Assembly: GCA_035560715.1 (NCBI GenBank)
Contig: DATMYW010000035.1
Location: forward strand, 1-23,832
Length of the DNA stretch: 23,832 nucleotides
Source: JAAXTX01 sp035560715
GTDB taxonomy: Bacteria > Patescibacteriota > Minisyncoccia > Moranbacterales > UBA1568
Reading direction: 5' to 3'
Shown: positions 14,052-21,099 of the stretch, in pieces
How positions within the stretch are numbered: position 1 is the first letter of the stretch
Layout of the letters: each line of letters begins with the position of its first letter
Notes under the pieces: generated by a model
What the model was told of the DNA's origin: nothing
Seen by the model: only the letters and a program-made list of their open reading frames with translations
Database searches by the model: none
Program-made: the position numbers and the translations under genes

Positions 14052-15113
14052 ATGGAAGAGAACGCCATTGAACGCCGGAAACAGGTTAGTGACATCGGTC
14101 GTACGCGGATAGTCCGTGCGGCTGTCGTCGTTGGACTGGTGCTTGTGCTTGTTGCGGGCGGGTACCTGCTGGTCGCAAGGACGGGTATCGGAGAGCGTGT
14201 GCTGGGGATCAGGGATATCGGCCCGGTAGCCGCAAGGGCTGATATGCAGTCCTTCGTCCGTGATGGACTCGGCGTACCCGCAAATATCGAGGTCACCGTG
14301 TCCGAGCCGATCAGACAGTCCGGTCTTTACAAGGCGACCGTGACCATCCAGAAGAAGGACTATCCGATGTACCTCTCCCTCGATGGGGCGACGTTTTTCC
14401 CGAACGCCATTGATTCGGAAGCGGTGGTGAAAGCCAAGGCTGCGGCGGCTCCGAAGGAAGTTCCGAAGAGTTCGAAGCCGGACGTCCGTCTTTTCGTCAT
14501 GAGTTACTGTCCGTATGGGACGCAGATAGAAAAGGGGATACTTCCGGTTCTGGCCGCTCTCGGCGACAAGATCGACTTCAAGCTCGAGTTCGTCGACTAC
14601 GCGATGCACAACAACAAGGCGACCAATGACCGGAAGGAACTTGACGAGAACCTGCGTGAGTACTGTATCCGGACGCAGGAACCCTCGAAACTCACCGCGT
14701 ACCTTTCCTGCTTCCTGAAGAAGGGCCAGGGAACGGAGTCGGCGTGCCTCAGGACTGCCGGAGTGAACGCGTCGCAAAATGCGGCTTGCATGAAGGCAGC
14801 CGATACTGAGTTCGACGTGACCAAGAACTTCAACGATCAGAGCACGTATCAGGGGAACTATCCGCCGTTCAACGTGGATAAGGCGGACAATGAAAAGTAC
14901 TCGGTGCAGGGTTCGCCGAGTCTGGTCATCAACGGCGTGACGAGTGATTCGCAACGCGATCCCGCATCACTCCTCAAGGCGATCTGTGCGGCGTTCGATA
15001 CCGCGCCATCGGAATGTGACCAGTCATTGTCATCGACGGCCCCGTCTGCGGGCTTCGGTGACGGCACGGCGTCGTCCGGCAGCGCGTCCTCAGGGGCGGC
15101 CTGCGGGAACTAG
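14052..15113 (+). CDS. Membrane-anchored thioredoxin-fold protein with CPYG motif
   Basis: 353 aa. One signal-anchor helix (about 22-42) is followed by a domain of about 85 residues and an Ala/Lys linker. A thioredoxin-like domain follows: LFVMSYCPYGTQIEKGILPV (147-166), with a single active-site Cys153, and the cis-Pro loop QGSPSLVING (286-295). Between them are C205, C220, C232 and C246, which could form structural or resolving disulfides. This layout is common in Patescibacteria and archaea. The protein probably acts outside the membrane on disulfides. The Ser/Gly-rich C-terminus ends in CGN. It is second in the likely operon; position beside a GT-C enzyme suggests an envelope role, which is inference. 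Confidence 0.82.
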   Translation: MEENAIERRKQVSDIGRTRIVRAAVVVGLVLVLVAGGYLLVARTGIGERVLGIRDIGPVAARADMQSFVRDGLGVPANIEVTVSEPIRQSGLYKATVTIQKKDYPMYLSLDGATFFPNAIDSEAVVKAKAAAAPKEVPKSSKPDVRLFVMSYCPYGTQIEKGILPVLAALGDKIDFKLEFVDYAMHNNKATNDRKELDENLREYCIRTQEPSKLTAYLSCFLKKGQGTESACLRTAGVNASQNAACMKAADTEFDVTKNFNDQSTYQGNYPPFNVDKADNEKYSVQGSPSLVINGVTSDSQRDPASLLKAICAAFDTAPSECDQSLSSTAPSAGFGDGTASSGSASSGAACGN

Positions 15114-15122
15114 ATATTCCCT

Positions 15123-15701
15123 ATGAATGAGAAACGGATAACGGACTTTTTCTTCGAGTTGGCCTCGTTGCGGCGCTTGACCCGATCTCATCGTCAGCTG
15201 ATACGGGGTTCTGATGACAATATTTCAGATCACAGTTTTCGTGTCGCGGTCATCGGGATGACGCTGGCTGAATTGGAAAACTGTGATTCGAATTCCGTAT
15301 TGAAAATGTGCCTCTTTCATGATTTCGTGGAAGCACGTACGGGGGACGCGAACTTCATCAATAAGCTGTACGTCGAATCGCATGAAGACCGCGCCCGGAT
15401 GGATCAGATGAAGGACCTACCGATCGGTGAGGAAATCCTTCGTCTGATGCGGGAGTATGAGCAGCGCGAAAGCAGGGAGAGCATCGTCGCAAAGGACGCC
15501 GACTTGTTGGACCAGATGATTTTGCAGCAGGAATATTTTTTCGAGGATGCCGTGAATCGGGAGCCATGGCAGGCACACACGGAGCAATCACTGATGACGG
15601 AGAGCGCGAAGCTGTTGGCGAAACGTATCCGTGAAGCGAACCCTTTCGAATGGCTGTATGCGCTGGCGGAGGAACATACGGACGAAAAGGTGAACCGTTG
15701 A
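15123..15701 (+). CDS. HD-domain hydrolase, YfbR/HDDC2-like (5'-deoxynucleotidase-type)
   Basis: 192 aa with the HD metal site fully present: H37 in ISDHSFRVAV, H66-D67 in CLFHDFVE, and D125/D127 in AKDADLLDQMI. YfbR-like proteins dephosphorylate deoxynucleoside 5'-monophosphates. The fold and motifs fit this subgroup better than signalling HD domains, but the exact substrate is inferred. It starts 9 nt after the thioredoxin-fold gene without a Shine-Dalgarno, consistent with translation from the same mRNA. A bidirectional terminator follows at 15766. Confidence 0.85.
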   Translation: MNEKRITDFFFELASLRRLTRSHRQLIRGSDDNISDHSFRVAVIGMTLAELENCDSNSVLKMCLFHDFVEARTGDANFINKLYVESHEDRARMDQMKDLPIGEEILRLMREYEQRESRESIVAKDADLLDQMILQQEYFFEDAVNREPWQAHTEQSLMTESAKLLAKRIREANPFEWLYALAEEHTDEKVNR

Positions 15702-15765
15702 ACATGCTTGAGGAGGGCAAGCGCTTACCGGAATCCATCGCTGAGCGTCCGGGCTTCGAAATTAA

Positions 15766-15796
15766 AAACAGGCTAGCCGTTCGGTCTAGCCTGTTT
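15766..15796. terminator. Bidirectional terminator between the HD gene and the 76-aa gene
   Basis: AAACAGGCTAG / CTAGCCTGTTT is a perfect 11-bp stem. Runs of A and T on both sides let it serve the HD operon (plus) and the 76-aa gene (minus). Confidence 0.88.
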
Positions 15797-15838
15797 GCAC
15801 GAAAGCGCGGGTAATCGAGTATCTCAGACTCACTTCGT

Positions 15839-16069
15839 TCAGTCGAGCAGGTCGTTCGGGTTACCGTGTTCGATCCGGCGGTTACCGGGTATAGAATTCG
15901 TCCCGCCGAAGAGCGCCTGCACCGCCTCGAGGACGATCGTGACCGTTTTGACGGCTGCTGATACGTGCAGGAGGAGCAGGTGAGTCAGTACCGACACTGA
16001 CGAGTGGACGTGCTGTGGCTGATTTACGATGGCTCCCTTTGGGAAGACGAATTGTGATTGAACTATCAA
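15839..16069 (-). CDS. Small hypothetical protein, 76 aa, TTG start
   Basis: The strong Shine-Dalgarno GGGAGGT (16081-16075) sits 5 nt before a TTG that opens MIVQSQFVFPKGAIVNQPQH. The product continues with a hydrophobic, amphipathic stretch (SVLTHLLLLHVSAAVKTVTI, then VLEAVQALFGG) and a polar tail ending NPNDLLD. The ATG between the Shine-Dalgarno and TTG stops after two codons, so TTG is preferred. A TTGACA-17-CAGAAT promoter and a terminator complete the unit. The same frame stays open further upstream, antisense to engB, but that part lies before the Shine-Dalgarno. I do not recognise the family; it may be membrane-associated. Confidence 0.65.
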   Translation of the reverse strand: MIVQSQFVFPKGAIVNQPQHVHSSVSVLTHLLLLHVSAAVKTVTIVLEAVQALFGGTNSIPGNRRIEHGNPNDLLD

Positions 16070-16130
16070 AGCATACCTCCCTGTTGGTAATGTTGCAAAG
16101 TTTAAACCGAAATCTCCCTGACAATCGGAT

Positions 16131-16159
16131 ATTCTGAGAGAAAGTCGTCTCGGTGTCAA
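16131..16159 (-). promoter_or_regulatory. Promoter of the 76-aa gene
   Basis: TTGACA (16159-16154), 17-nt spacer, CAGAAT (16136-16131). It is divergent from the engB promoter. Confidence 0.6.
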
Positions 16160-16182
16160 ATCTTTCCTTTCCGATGTTGCCG

Positions 16183-16191
16183 TGCTATACA
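16183..16191 (+). promoter_or_regulatory. Extended -10 promoter of engB
   Basis: TGCTATACA fits TG-N-TATACA. It leaves a leader of only about 11 nt before ATG 16209. Confidence 0.45.
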
Positions 16192-16208
16192 GTGAAGGAC
16201 ATGCGCCT

Positions 16209-16796
16209 ATGGAAATCAAGGACGTGAAATTCCTGAAGGGAGTGACGGGATCCGAAGGTCTGCCGAAGCCGGAATTGCCGACGGTGGCGTTTTTCGGCCG
16301 TTCGAACGTCGGCAAATCAAGCGTCATCAACGCCCTGGTACGTCGCAAGGACGTGGCCCGATCGAGTTCGCGCCCGGGGCGGACGACCGAAATCAACTAT
16401 TTCCTCGTGGACGATTCCTGGCATCTGGCGGATACGCCCGGGTACGGTTATGCACGGCTCCCGAAGATACAGATGGAGAAGATCGCCCAGCACCTGTCCT
16501 GGTTTGCGGGAGCCGCCGAGGTACGCATCACGCTCGCCGCGGTCGTCATCGACGCCGAGCGGGGAATGCAGGATTCCGACCGTGAGACTATCGACGTGCT
16601 TCGGGATGCCGGTCGGGATGTGCTCATCCTCGCCAACAAGGCGGACAAAGGGCGTCGCAACGACGTGTCGAACCATATCCGTCAGGCGAAGGAAGACTTC
16701 CCGGATGCGCGTGTCATACGCTACTCATCCAAGACCGGCGAGGGTCGCCAGGAGCTACTTGGCGCGTTGCTCGACTCTATCGCGCATCGCGGGTAG
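16209..16796 (+). CDS. engB: Ribosome-biogenesis GTPase EngB (YsxC/YihA)
   Basis: 195 aa, the usual length. All G motifs are visible: G1 GRSNVGKS (30-37), the G2 Thr in GRTTEINYF, G3 DTPGYGYA (75-82), G4 NKAD (143-146) and G5 SSKTGEG. GRSNVGKSS followed by DTPGYG is diagnostic for this Era/TrmE-type GTPase, needed for assembly of the large ribosomal subunit. ATG 16209 is chosen because AAGGA lies 9 nt upstream and the family starts just before the KFLKGV segment. An earlier in-frame GTG at 16182 overlaps the likely promoter. It is a single-gene unit ending in a strong terminator. Confidence 0.95.
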   Translation: MEIKDVKFLKGVTGSEGLPKPELPTVAFFGRSNVGKSSVINALVRRKDVARSSSRPGRTTEINYFLVDDSWHLADTPGYGYARLPKIQMEKIAQHLSWFAGAAEVRITLAAVVIDAERGMQDSDRETIDVLRDAGRDVLILANKADKGRRNDVSNHIRQAKEDFPDARVIRYSSKTGEGRQELLGALLDSIAHRG

Positions 16797-16814
16797 CCGC
16801 GCGCGTTAAAAAAC

Positions 16815-16851
16815 AGGCTGCTCGGAAGCGATTCCGGGCAGCCTTTTCGTT
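16815..16851. terminator. Bidirectional terminator between engB and the 88-aa gene
   Basis: AGGCTGCTCGGAA pairs with TTCCGGGCAGCCT (13 bp, one wobble, 4-nt loop). T-runs lie on both strands: TTTTCGTTTTTTT on plus, T6 on minus. Confidence 0.92.
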
Positions 16852-16906
16852 TTTTTCACGTTCACGCACCGCACGGGTCGCAAGCGACGTCGTCTATCCC
16901 GTCGTC

Positions 16907-17173
16907 TTAACCGAGGAAAATGAGGGCGAGTCGTGGCGCGAATGCGGGAATCATCCGCGACAGAAGGGAGACCAACGTAAGCGATTCGTTGACGATCGTC
17001 AGTACATCCGTCGCGAAATCGAGCGAATTCGCGACCGTGCGGAGCACGTTTTTAATGATACTTTCGACGACATCCACGATCGAGGGAAAGGCGCTGTCCG
17101 CTGTTGCGGTTGCCGATTGACAGCATGTCCCGCATGATTCGACGCAGAGACACCCATGCGTTCCGTGTGCCAT
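16907..17173 (-). CDS. Small Cys-rich hypothetical protein, 88 aa, very strong expression signals
   Basis: The N-terminus MAHGTHGCLCVESCGTCC holds five Cys (8, 10, 14, 17, 18) and two His, a pattern able to bind metal or form disulfides. After an Ala/Thr linker come two hydrophobic, amphipathic segments: FPSIVDVVESIIKNVLRTVA and DVLTIVNESLTLVSLLSRM. The tail is PAFAPRLALIFLG. GGAGG lies 5 nt before the ATG, and the promoter is fully consensus, so high expression is expected. I do not recognise the family. A bacteriocin, a metal-binding peptide or a membrane-associated structural protein are all possible. There are no processing or export genes nearby to choose between them. Confidence 0.72.
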   Translation of the reverse strand: MAHGTHGCLCVESCGTCCQSATATADSAFPSIVDVVESIIKNVLRTVANSLDFATDVLTIVNESLTLVSLLSRMIPAFAPRLALIFLG

Positions 17174-17216
17174 TGGCACCTCCTTGTTTGGAATTTCGTT
17201 AAGTTACATCGAAATG

Positions 17217-17245
17217 ATTATAGCCGAATACGAATCGGATGTCAA
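17217..17245 (-). promoter_or_regulatory. Fully consensus promoter of the 88-aa gene
   Basis: TTGACA (17245-17240), 17-nt spacer, TATAAT (17222-17217): all twelve positions match the sigma-70 consensus. The -35 abuts that of the divergent promoter at 17246. Confidence 0.95.
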
Positions 17246-17274
17246 TTGTTGCGATTTTTTGGTCATGCTATGAT
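17246..17274 (+). promoter_or_regulatory. Promoter of the 121-aa/DsbA-like operon
   Basis: TTGTTG, 17-nt spacer, TATGAT preceded by TGC (extended -10). It is back to back with the minus-strand promoter, with the two -35 hexamers touching, so a shared regulator could affect both. Confidence 0.75.
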
Positions 17275-17304
17275 ACAGGGCCGAAACCGATAATCCATGA
17301 AGAT

Positions 17305-17670
17305 ATGATTGAAAATCCGAAGGAGTATATTTCGAAACTGCGGGAAAAGGCTGCTCCGATGGCGACACGGTCGCTGGCCGAGACACGGCGGACAGTCAGG
17401 TCGGTCTGTTTGTATGTCCGTTCGATCGTCTCACGAATGACGGTGAAAGAGCGGCTGATGATTCTGTTCGCGGTAGGGCTCGTCATAGGATTCGGAGTCA
17501 AGACGGTTGCGACGGGGTCCGTTACGATCGGATACCAGGACTTCGCGCTCAAGACCGAGACGAAGGCGTATGATCTCAATGAGATACAGCGTCGTGTCGC
17601 GGAGAAGGCGCTTGGGGGATCATCGGAGTCGGATGAGCCCGTGACTCCGTCCGGAGGATCCTGCCGATAG
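17305..17670 (+). CDS. Hypothetical single-pass membrane protein, 121 aa
   Basis: I do not recognise the family. A basic N-terminal half (SLAETRRTVRSVCLYVRSIVSR) precedes one transmembrane helix (RLMILFAVGLVIGFGVKTVA, about residues 50-69). A C-terminal soluble part (YQDFALKTETKAYDLNEIQRRVAEKALG) and a Gly/Ser tail ending in GGSCR follow. ATG 17305 is chosen because it lies about 25 nt past the predicted transcription start. It is co-transcribed with the DsbA-like gene 36 nt downstream, so it may be an accessory protein of that thiol system; this is inference. Confidence 0.7.
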   Translation: MIENPKEYISKLREKAAPMATRSLAETRRTVRSVCLYVRSIVSRMTVKERLMILFAVGLVIGFGVKTVATGSVTIGYQDFALKTETKAYDLNEIQRRVAEKALGGSSESDEPVTPSGGSCR

Positions 17671-17706
17671 CGCGATTCGGTTCCAAGGAGGAAGGAGGGC
17701 TAAGCA

Positions 17707-18777
17707 ATGAACGGATTCGTTATGAACGAGAATGAGACACGGAGTGAAAGTGATGATTCCCCGGCGGATGTGAAAGACATGAAGATCCAGAACCTGACCT
17801 CGATTCTGATCTTGCTCGCAGGACTGTTTGTCGGAAGCCTGTTTGTCGATGTCGCACAGCTTGTCACGCGCGAAGGATACTCTCGTCGCGCCGTGCGGGA
17901 GAGTAATCTTCTTGAGGCTGCGGGAAAGACCTGGGTAGCCTATACGGACCCCCGCGTGGACGTGAAGGTGATCACGGACAGTTCGTGTCAGAAGTGCGTT
18001 CCGGACGAGGCGCTCGTATGGTTCCGTCGGATTTTGCCGACGATGCAGGCGACGCCCGTCGAAGCGTCTTCCGATCAGGGAAAGGCGTTAGTGGAGGAAT
18101 TCGGCGTGAAGACGCTTCCCGCATTCATTTTTTCCGACAAGGTCGCGAGTACGGACTTCTACGGTGCCGCGGCCGAGATATTTACCCAGAAGGACGGAGC
18201 TTATGTCCTCGATACGGCCCGACTCGGACTTGCGCCGGGGAAGTATATTTCGACGCCGGAGATCGGCGAAGGAGCGATCACGATAGGTCCGGCCGACGCC
18301 AAGGTTCACGTCATCGAATATTCCGATTTCCAGTGTCCGTACAGCAAGGCCTTCTATCCGTCGGTGAAACAGATGCTGTCGCAGTACGGTGACAGGGTGC
18401 AGTTCGTTTATAAGCAGCTGCCGCTCTCGTTTCATCTCCAAGCCGACAATGCCTCACTCGCGAGCGAGTGCGCGAACGAGCAAGGAAAATTCGCTCCGTA
18501 TGCGGAAATGCTGTTTTCGAGGCAGGCCGAGTGGGGAGCCTCGCAGGGAACACAGCGGTTCAAGGACTATGCGAGGATCCTCGGACTCAAAGCTGGTGAT
18601 TTCAATTCCTGCCTCGATACAAAGAAATTCGCGGACAAGGTGTCATCCGATGTCGCGGAAGCTGCATCGTTCGGTGTGGATGGGACGCCGGGTGTCTTCG
18701 TCAACGATCAGTACTATGCCGGCGCGATACAGTTTTCGGATCTGAAGGCGGCGATCGACGCGAAGCTGGCCGAGTAG
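17707..18777 (+). CDS. Membrane-anchored double-thioredoxin DsbA-like protein
   Basis: 356 aa. One anchor helix (about 32-53) is followed by two thioredoxin-fold units. The first has CQKC (94-97) and the loop VKTLPAF with P138 as its likely cis-Pro. The second is DsbA/DSBA-like, with EYSDFQCPYSKAFYP (204-218), where C210 has no partner in the motif, and the loop DGTPGVFVN (325-333). C255 and C302 in SECANEQG and SCLD are probably a structural pair. It should act outside the membrane in disulfide formation or shuffling. A doubled Shine-Dalgarno (AAGGAGGAAGGAGGG) ends 9 nt before the ATG. It is the second gene of a two-gene operon, ended by the hairpin at 18803. Confidence 0.88.
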   Translation: MNGFVMNENETRSESDDSPADVKDMKIQNLTSILILLAGLFVGSLFVDVAQLVTREGYSRRAVRESNLLEAAGKTWVAYTDPRVDVKVITDSSCQKCVPDEALVWFRRILPTMQATPVEASSDQGKALVEEFGVKTLPAFIFSDKVASTDFYGAAAEIFTQKDGAYVLDTARLGLAPGKYISTPEIGEGAITIGPADAKVHVIEYSDFQCPYSKAFYPSVKQMLSQYGDRVQFVYKQLPLSFHLQADNASLASECANEQGKFAPYAEMLFSRQAEWGASQGTQRFKDYARILGLKAGDFNSCLDTKKFADKVSSDVAEAASFGVDGTPGVFVNDQYYAGAIQFSDLKAAIDAKLAE

Positions 18778-18802
18778 ATTTCTCATCGGTACCGCTCAAA
18801 AA

Positions 18803-18826
18803 AACGCCCCATACGGGGCGTTTTCG
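18803..18826 (+). terminator. Terminator of the DsbA-like operon
   Basis: AACGCCCC / GGGGCGTT is an 8-bp stem with a 4-nt loop, extended by A and T on each side; TTTTCG follows. Confidence 0.92.
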
Positions 18827-18939
18827 AATTCCTCTGCCGTCTCAGGCACCGACCATTGATCATGCTTCCCGTAGATTCCATTCCGATCCTCGTTTTCTGT
18901 TCATCGTGATATGAATCATGTTCTCTGTCATTGATGCTG

Positions 18940-19012
18940 AGCCGATGGCCGGATTTGAACCGGCGACCTACGCGTTACGAGTGCGTTGCTCTACCAACTG
19001 AGCTACATCGGC
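18940..19012 (-). tRNA. tRNA-Thr (anticodon CGT)
   Basis: The minus strand folds into acceptor GCCGATG/CATCGGC, D-arm GCTC/GAGC, anticodon loop CTCGTAA, and T-arm GCCGG-TTCAAAT-CCGGC. The anticodon CGT reads ACG. Discriminator U, no encoded CCA. The anticodon stem ACGCA/CGCGT has an A31-C39 mismatch at its loop end; E. coli tRNA-Thr(CGT) has A-U there. Confidence 0.95.
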
Positions 19013-19025
19013 ATATACGGGAGAC

Positions 19026-19054
19026 AGGATAGCGGAAATCGGCGGATTTGGCAA
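19026..19054 (-). promoter_or_regulatory. Promoter of tRNA-Thr
   Basis: TTGCCA (19054-19049), 17-nt spacer, TATCCT (19031-19026), about 14 nt before the tRNA 5' end. Confidence 0.75.
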
Positions 19055-19132
19055 CTCCGCCGAACCGGATAGGTAAATTCCTTCCGGTCGCCGTTTTCGT
19101 GTCACGGACACATTTCCGTTTTGTTCGATGCA

Positions 19133-19141
19133 TGGTATACT
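19133..19141 (+). promoter_or_regulatory. Extended -10 promoter of prfB
   Basis: TGGTATACT fits TG-N-TATACT. It ends only 9 nt before the ATG at 19151, so the mRNA would have almost no leader. Confidence 0.6.
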
Positions 19142-19150
19142 GAATGCGTT

Positions 19151-20249
19151 ATGGAAGAATTGAAAGTGATTATCGCCGAGCTCAAGGACAAACTCCCGCG
19201 TCTGCGGGACTATCTTTGACGTCGCGGCGAAAAAGCGGCGGCGCGACGCCCTCAGGGCCGAGAGCGAACGTGCCGATCTCTGGAACAATCCCTCGAATGC
19301 GGCGAAAATCCTCAAGGAATTCGAAGCCATCGAGAAGGAGCTCGGTTCTTTGGAACGGATAGACCTCGGATTACGAGATCTCGATGAGATCGCGAGACTG
19401 CCGGATATGGGGCCGTCGGAGGAGGCTGATATCCGGGAACAGGTTTCCGCGCTCGGGAAGGAAATCGGCGAGTGGGAGTTCCGATTGTTGTTTTCCGGAA
19501 AGCATGACCGCGGTGATGCGCTCGTGTCAATTCATGCGGGCGCGGGAGGTGTGGACGCCCAGGACTGGGCTGAGATGCTCGTGCGGATGTATCTGCGCTA
19601 TGCCGAGCGAAAGGGATTCAAGGCACATGTCATCGACGAATCGAGAGGAGGAGAGGCTGGGATAAAGAGTGCGACCATAGAAGTGTCCGGCGAATTCGCG
19701 TACGGATATCTCCGGACCGAGGCAGGTGTCCATCGGTTGGTCCGACTCTCACCCTTCAACGCGAACCAGCTTCGGCAGACGTCGTTCGCGCTCGTCGAGG
19801 TGCTGCCGGTTCTCGAGGATACCGCGGAAGTCGACGTGAAGCCGGACGAACTCCGTATCGATACGTATCGCGCGTCGGGAGCCGGAGGCCAACATGTGAA
19901 CAAGACCGACAGTGCCGTGCGGATAACGCACCTTTCGACCGGTGTCGTCGCGAGTTCGCAGAGTGAACGGTCGCAGCTGCAGAATCGCGAGCAGGCGATG
20001 AAGCTCTTACGTGCCAAACTGTACCAGCGGTTGTTGGAAGAGCGGGAGCGTGAGACCAAAGCCCTCAAGGGCGAGCACAAGAGCGCCGAGTGGGGGAATC
20101 AGATACGTTCATACGTGCTGCATCCGTACAATCTCGTGAAGGATCATCGGACCAAGGTCGAGACCGCGGACACGGCGGGGGTACTCGACGGCGGACTGGA
20201 TGACTTCATAGAGAGCGCGCTCAGAAGCGATCTCTCGTCGCAAACATAA
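19151..20249 (+). CDS. prfB: Peptide chain release factor 2, with programmed +1 frameshift
   Basis: The 22-codon first frame (MEELKVIIAELKDKLPRLRDYL) ends at CTT TGA C (19214-19220), the classic RF2 autoregulatory site. Skipping T19217 continues as DVAAKKRRRDALRAESERAD and gives 365 aa, the same length as E. coli RF2. CGGGACTAT precedes the site, much as the Shine-Dalgarno-like element does in E. coli. SPF (200-202), the UGA-reading tripeptide, and GAGGQ with GGQ at 245-247, the hydrolysis motif, identify RF2. The protein releases chains at UAA and UGA. When it is scarce, ribosomes pause at UGA and shift, raising its own synthesis. ftsE begins 12 nt downstream. Confidence 0.97.
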
Positions 20250-20261
20250 AGACTGAAATCT

Positions 20262-21092
20262 ATGGATATCACGAAAAACAAAAAACGATCGGCTTCGATA
20301 AAGCCTATGAAGGACGAAGACCTTTCTGAATTCGCGCCCGAGGTCGAGTCTTCGGCCGATCTTTCGAACCTGGTCCCGATCATCAGCTTCGATGGCGTAT
20401 CCAAGACCTTTATCGGAGGATATCCGGCGCTCTCGAATATCGATCTGGATATCATGCCGGGAGAATTTGTCTGTCTGGTGGGTGCGAGCGGTGCTGGAAA
20501 GTCGACGCTTCTCAAGGTCATTTATGCCGAAGAGACGCCGACTGAAGGAGCCATCCTGTTTAATGGACGCGATCTGGCGGCCATCAATCGGAAGCACCTG
20601 CCGTATTACCGCCGCAATATCGGAACGGTATTTCAAGACTTCAAGCTGCTTCCGCAGAAAACCGCCTTCGAGAACGTGGCCTATGCGCTCGAAGTGTATG
20701 GCAAGCCGACCGAGGATATTCTCGACGAGGTACCGCAGATACTCGAAATCGTCGAACTTGGGGAAAAAGCCGGGAATTTTCCGAAACAGCTCTCCGGCGG
20801 GGAACAACAGCGCGTCGCCATCGCTCGAGCGCTCATCCTTCAGCCCAAGGTGATCATCGCTGACGAACCGACCGGGAACCTTGATCCGGTCTCGGCCGAA
20901 GGGATCATCGACCTTCTGCTTGAGATCAATCAACTCGGAACGACGGTCATCCTTGCTACGCACAATCAGGCGCTCGTGGACAAGATCGGTCGACGTGTCG
21001 TCGTGATCGATCGGGGATGGATCGTAAGTGACGAGATGACCGGACGCTATGTCCTACCGGACCGTAAGGCGTATGGCAGCAAGAACGTATAG
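20262..21092 (+). CDS. ftsE: Cell-division ABC-type ATPase FtsE with N-terminal extension
   Basis: 276 aa. Walker A GASGAGKS (74-81), Q-loop Gln125 in VFQDFKLLP, signature LSGGEQQ (177-183), Walker B VIIADEP (197-203) and the switch His234 are all present. FQDFKLLP and the ftsX gene directly after it mark FtsE rather than another ABC ATPase. FtsEX is an inner-membrane complex that controls cell-wall hydrolysis at division. The first 39 residues (Lys-rich, then acidic DEDLSEFAPEVESS) precede the usual start near ISFDGVSKTF; no ATG lies closer than residue 16. ATG 20262 lacks a Shine-Dalgarno but is 12 nt from prfB. Confidence 0.93.
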   Translation: MDITKNKKRSASIKPMKDEDLSEFAPEVESSADLSNLVPIISFDGVSKTFIGGYPALSNIDLDIMPGEFVCLVGASGAGKSTLLKVIYAEETPTEGAILFNGRDLAAINRKHLPYYRRNIGTVFQDFKLLPQKTAFENVAYALEVYGKPTEDILDEVPQILEIVELGEKAGNFPKQLSGGEQQRVAIARALILQPKVIIADEPTGNLDPVSAEGIIDLLLEINQLGTTVILATHNQALVDKIGRRVVVIDRGWIVSDEMTGRYVLPDRKAYGSKNV

Positions 21093-21099
21093 CATTCCT

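Noticed and set aside
15705..15815. Micro-ORF after the HD gene (MLEEGKRLPESIAERPG...)
   Set aside because: It runs through an 11-bp terminator stem, so it is unlikely to be translated.
16070..16396. Extension of the 76-aa minus-strand frame to 185 aa
   Set aside because: The upstream part is antisense to engB and lies before a strong promoter, Shine-Dalgarno and TTG; it reads as low-quality Arg/Ser-rich sequence.
19350..20249. Internal TTG as the start of a separate 299-aa release factor
   Set aside because: The frame continues upstream to a perfect RF2 frameshift site and yields the standard 365-aa protein.
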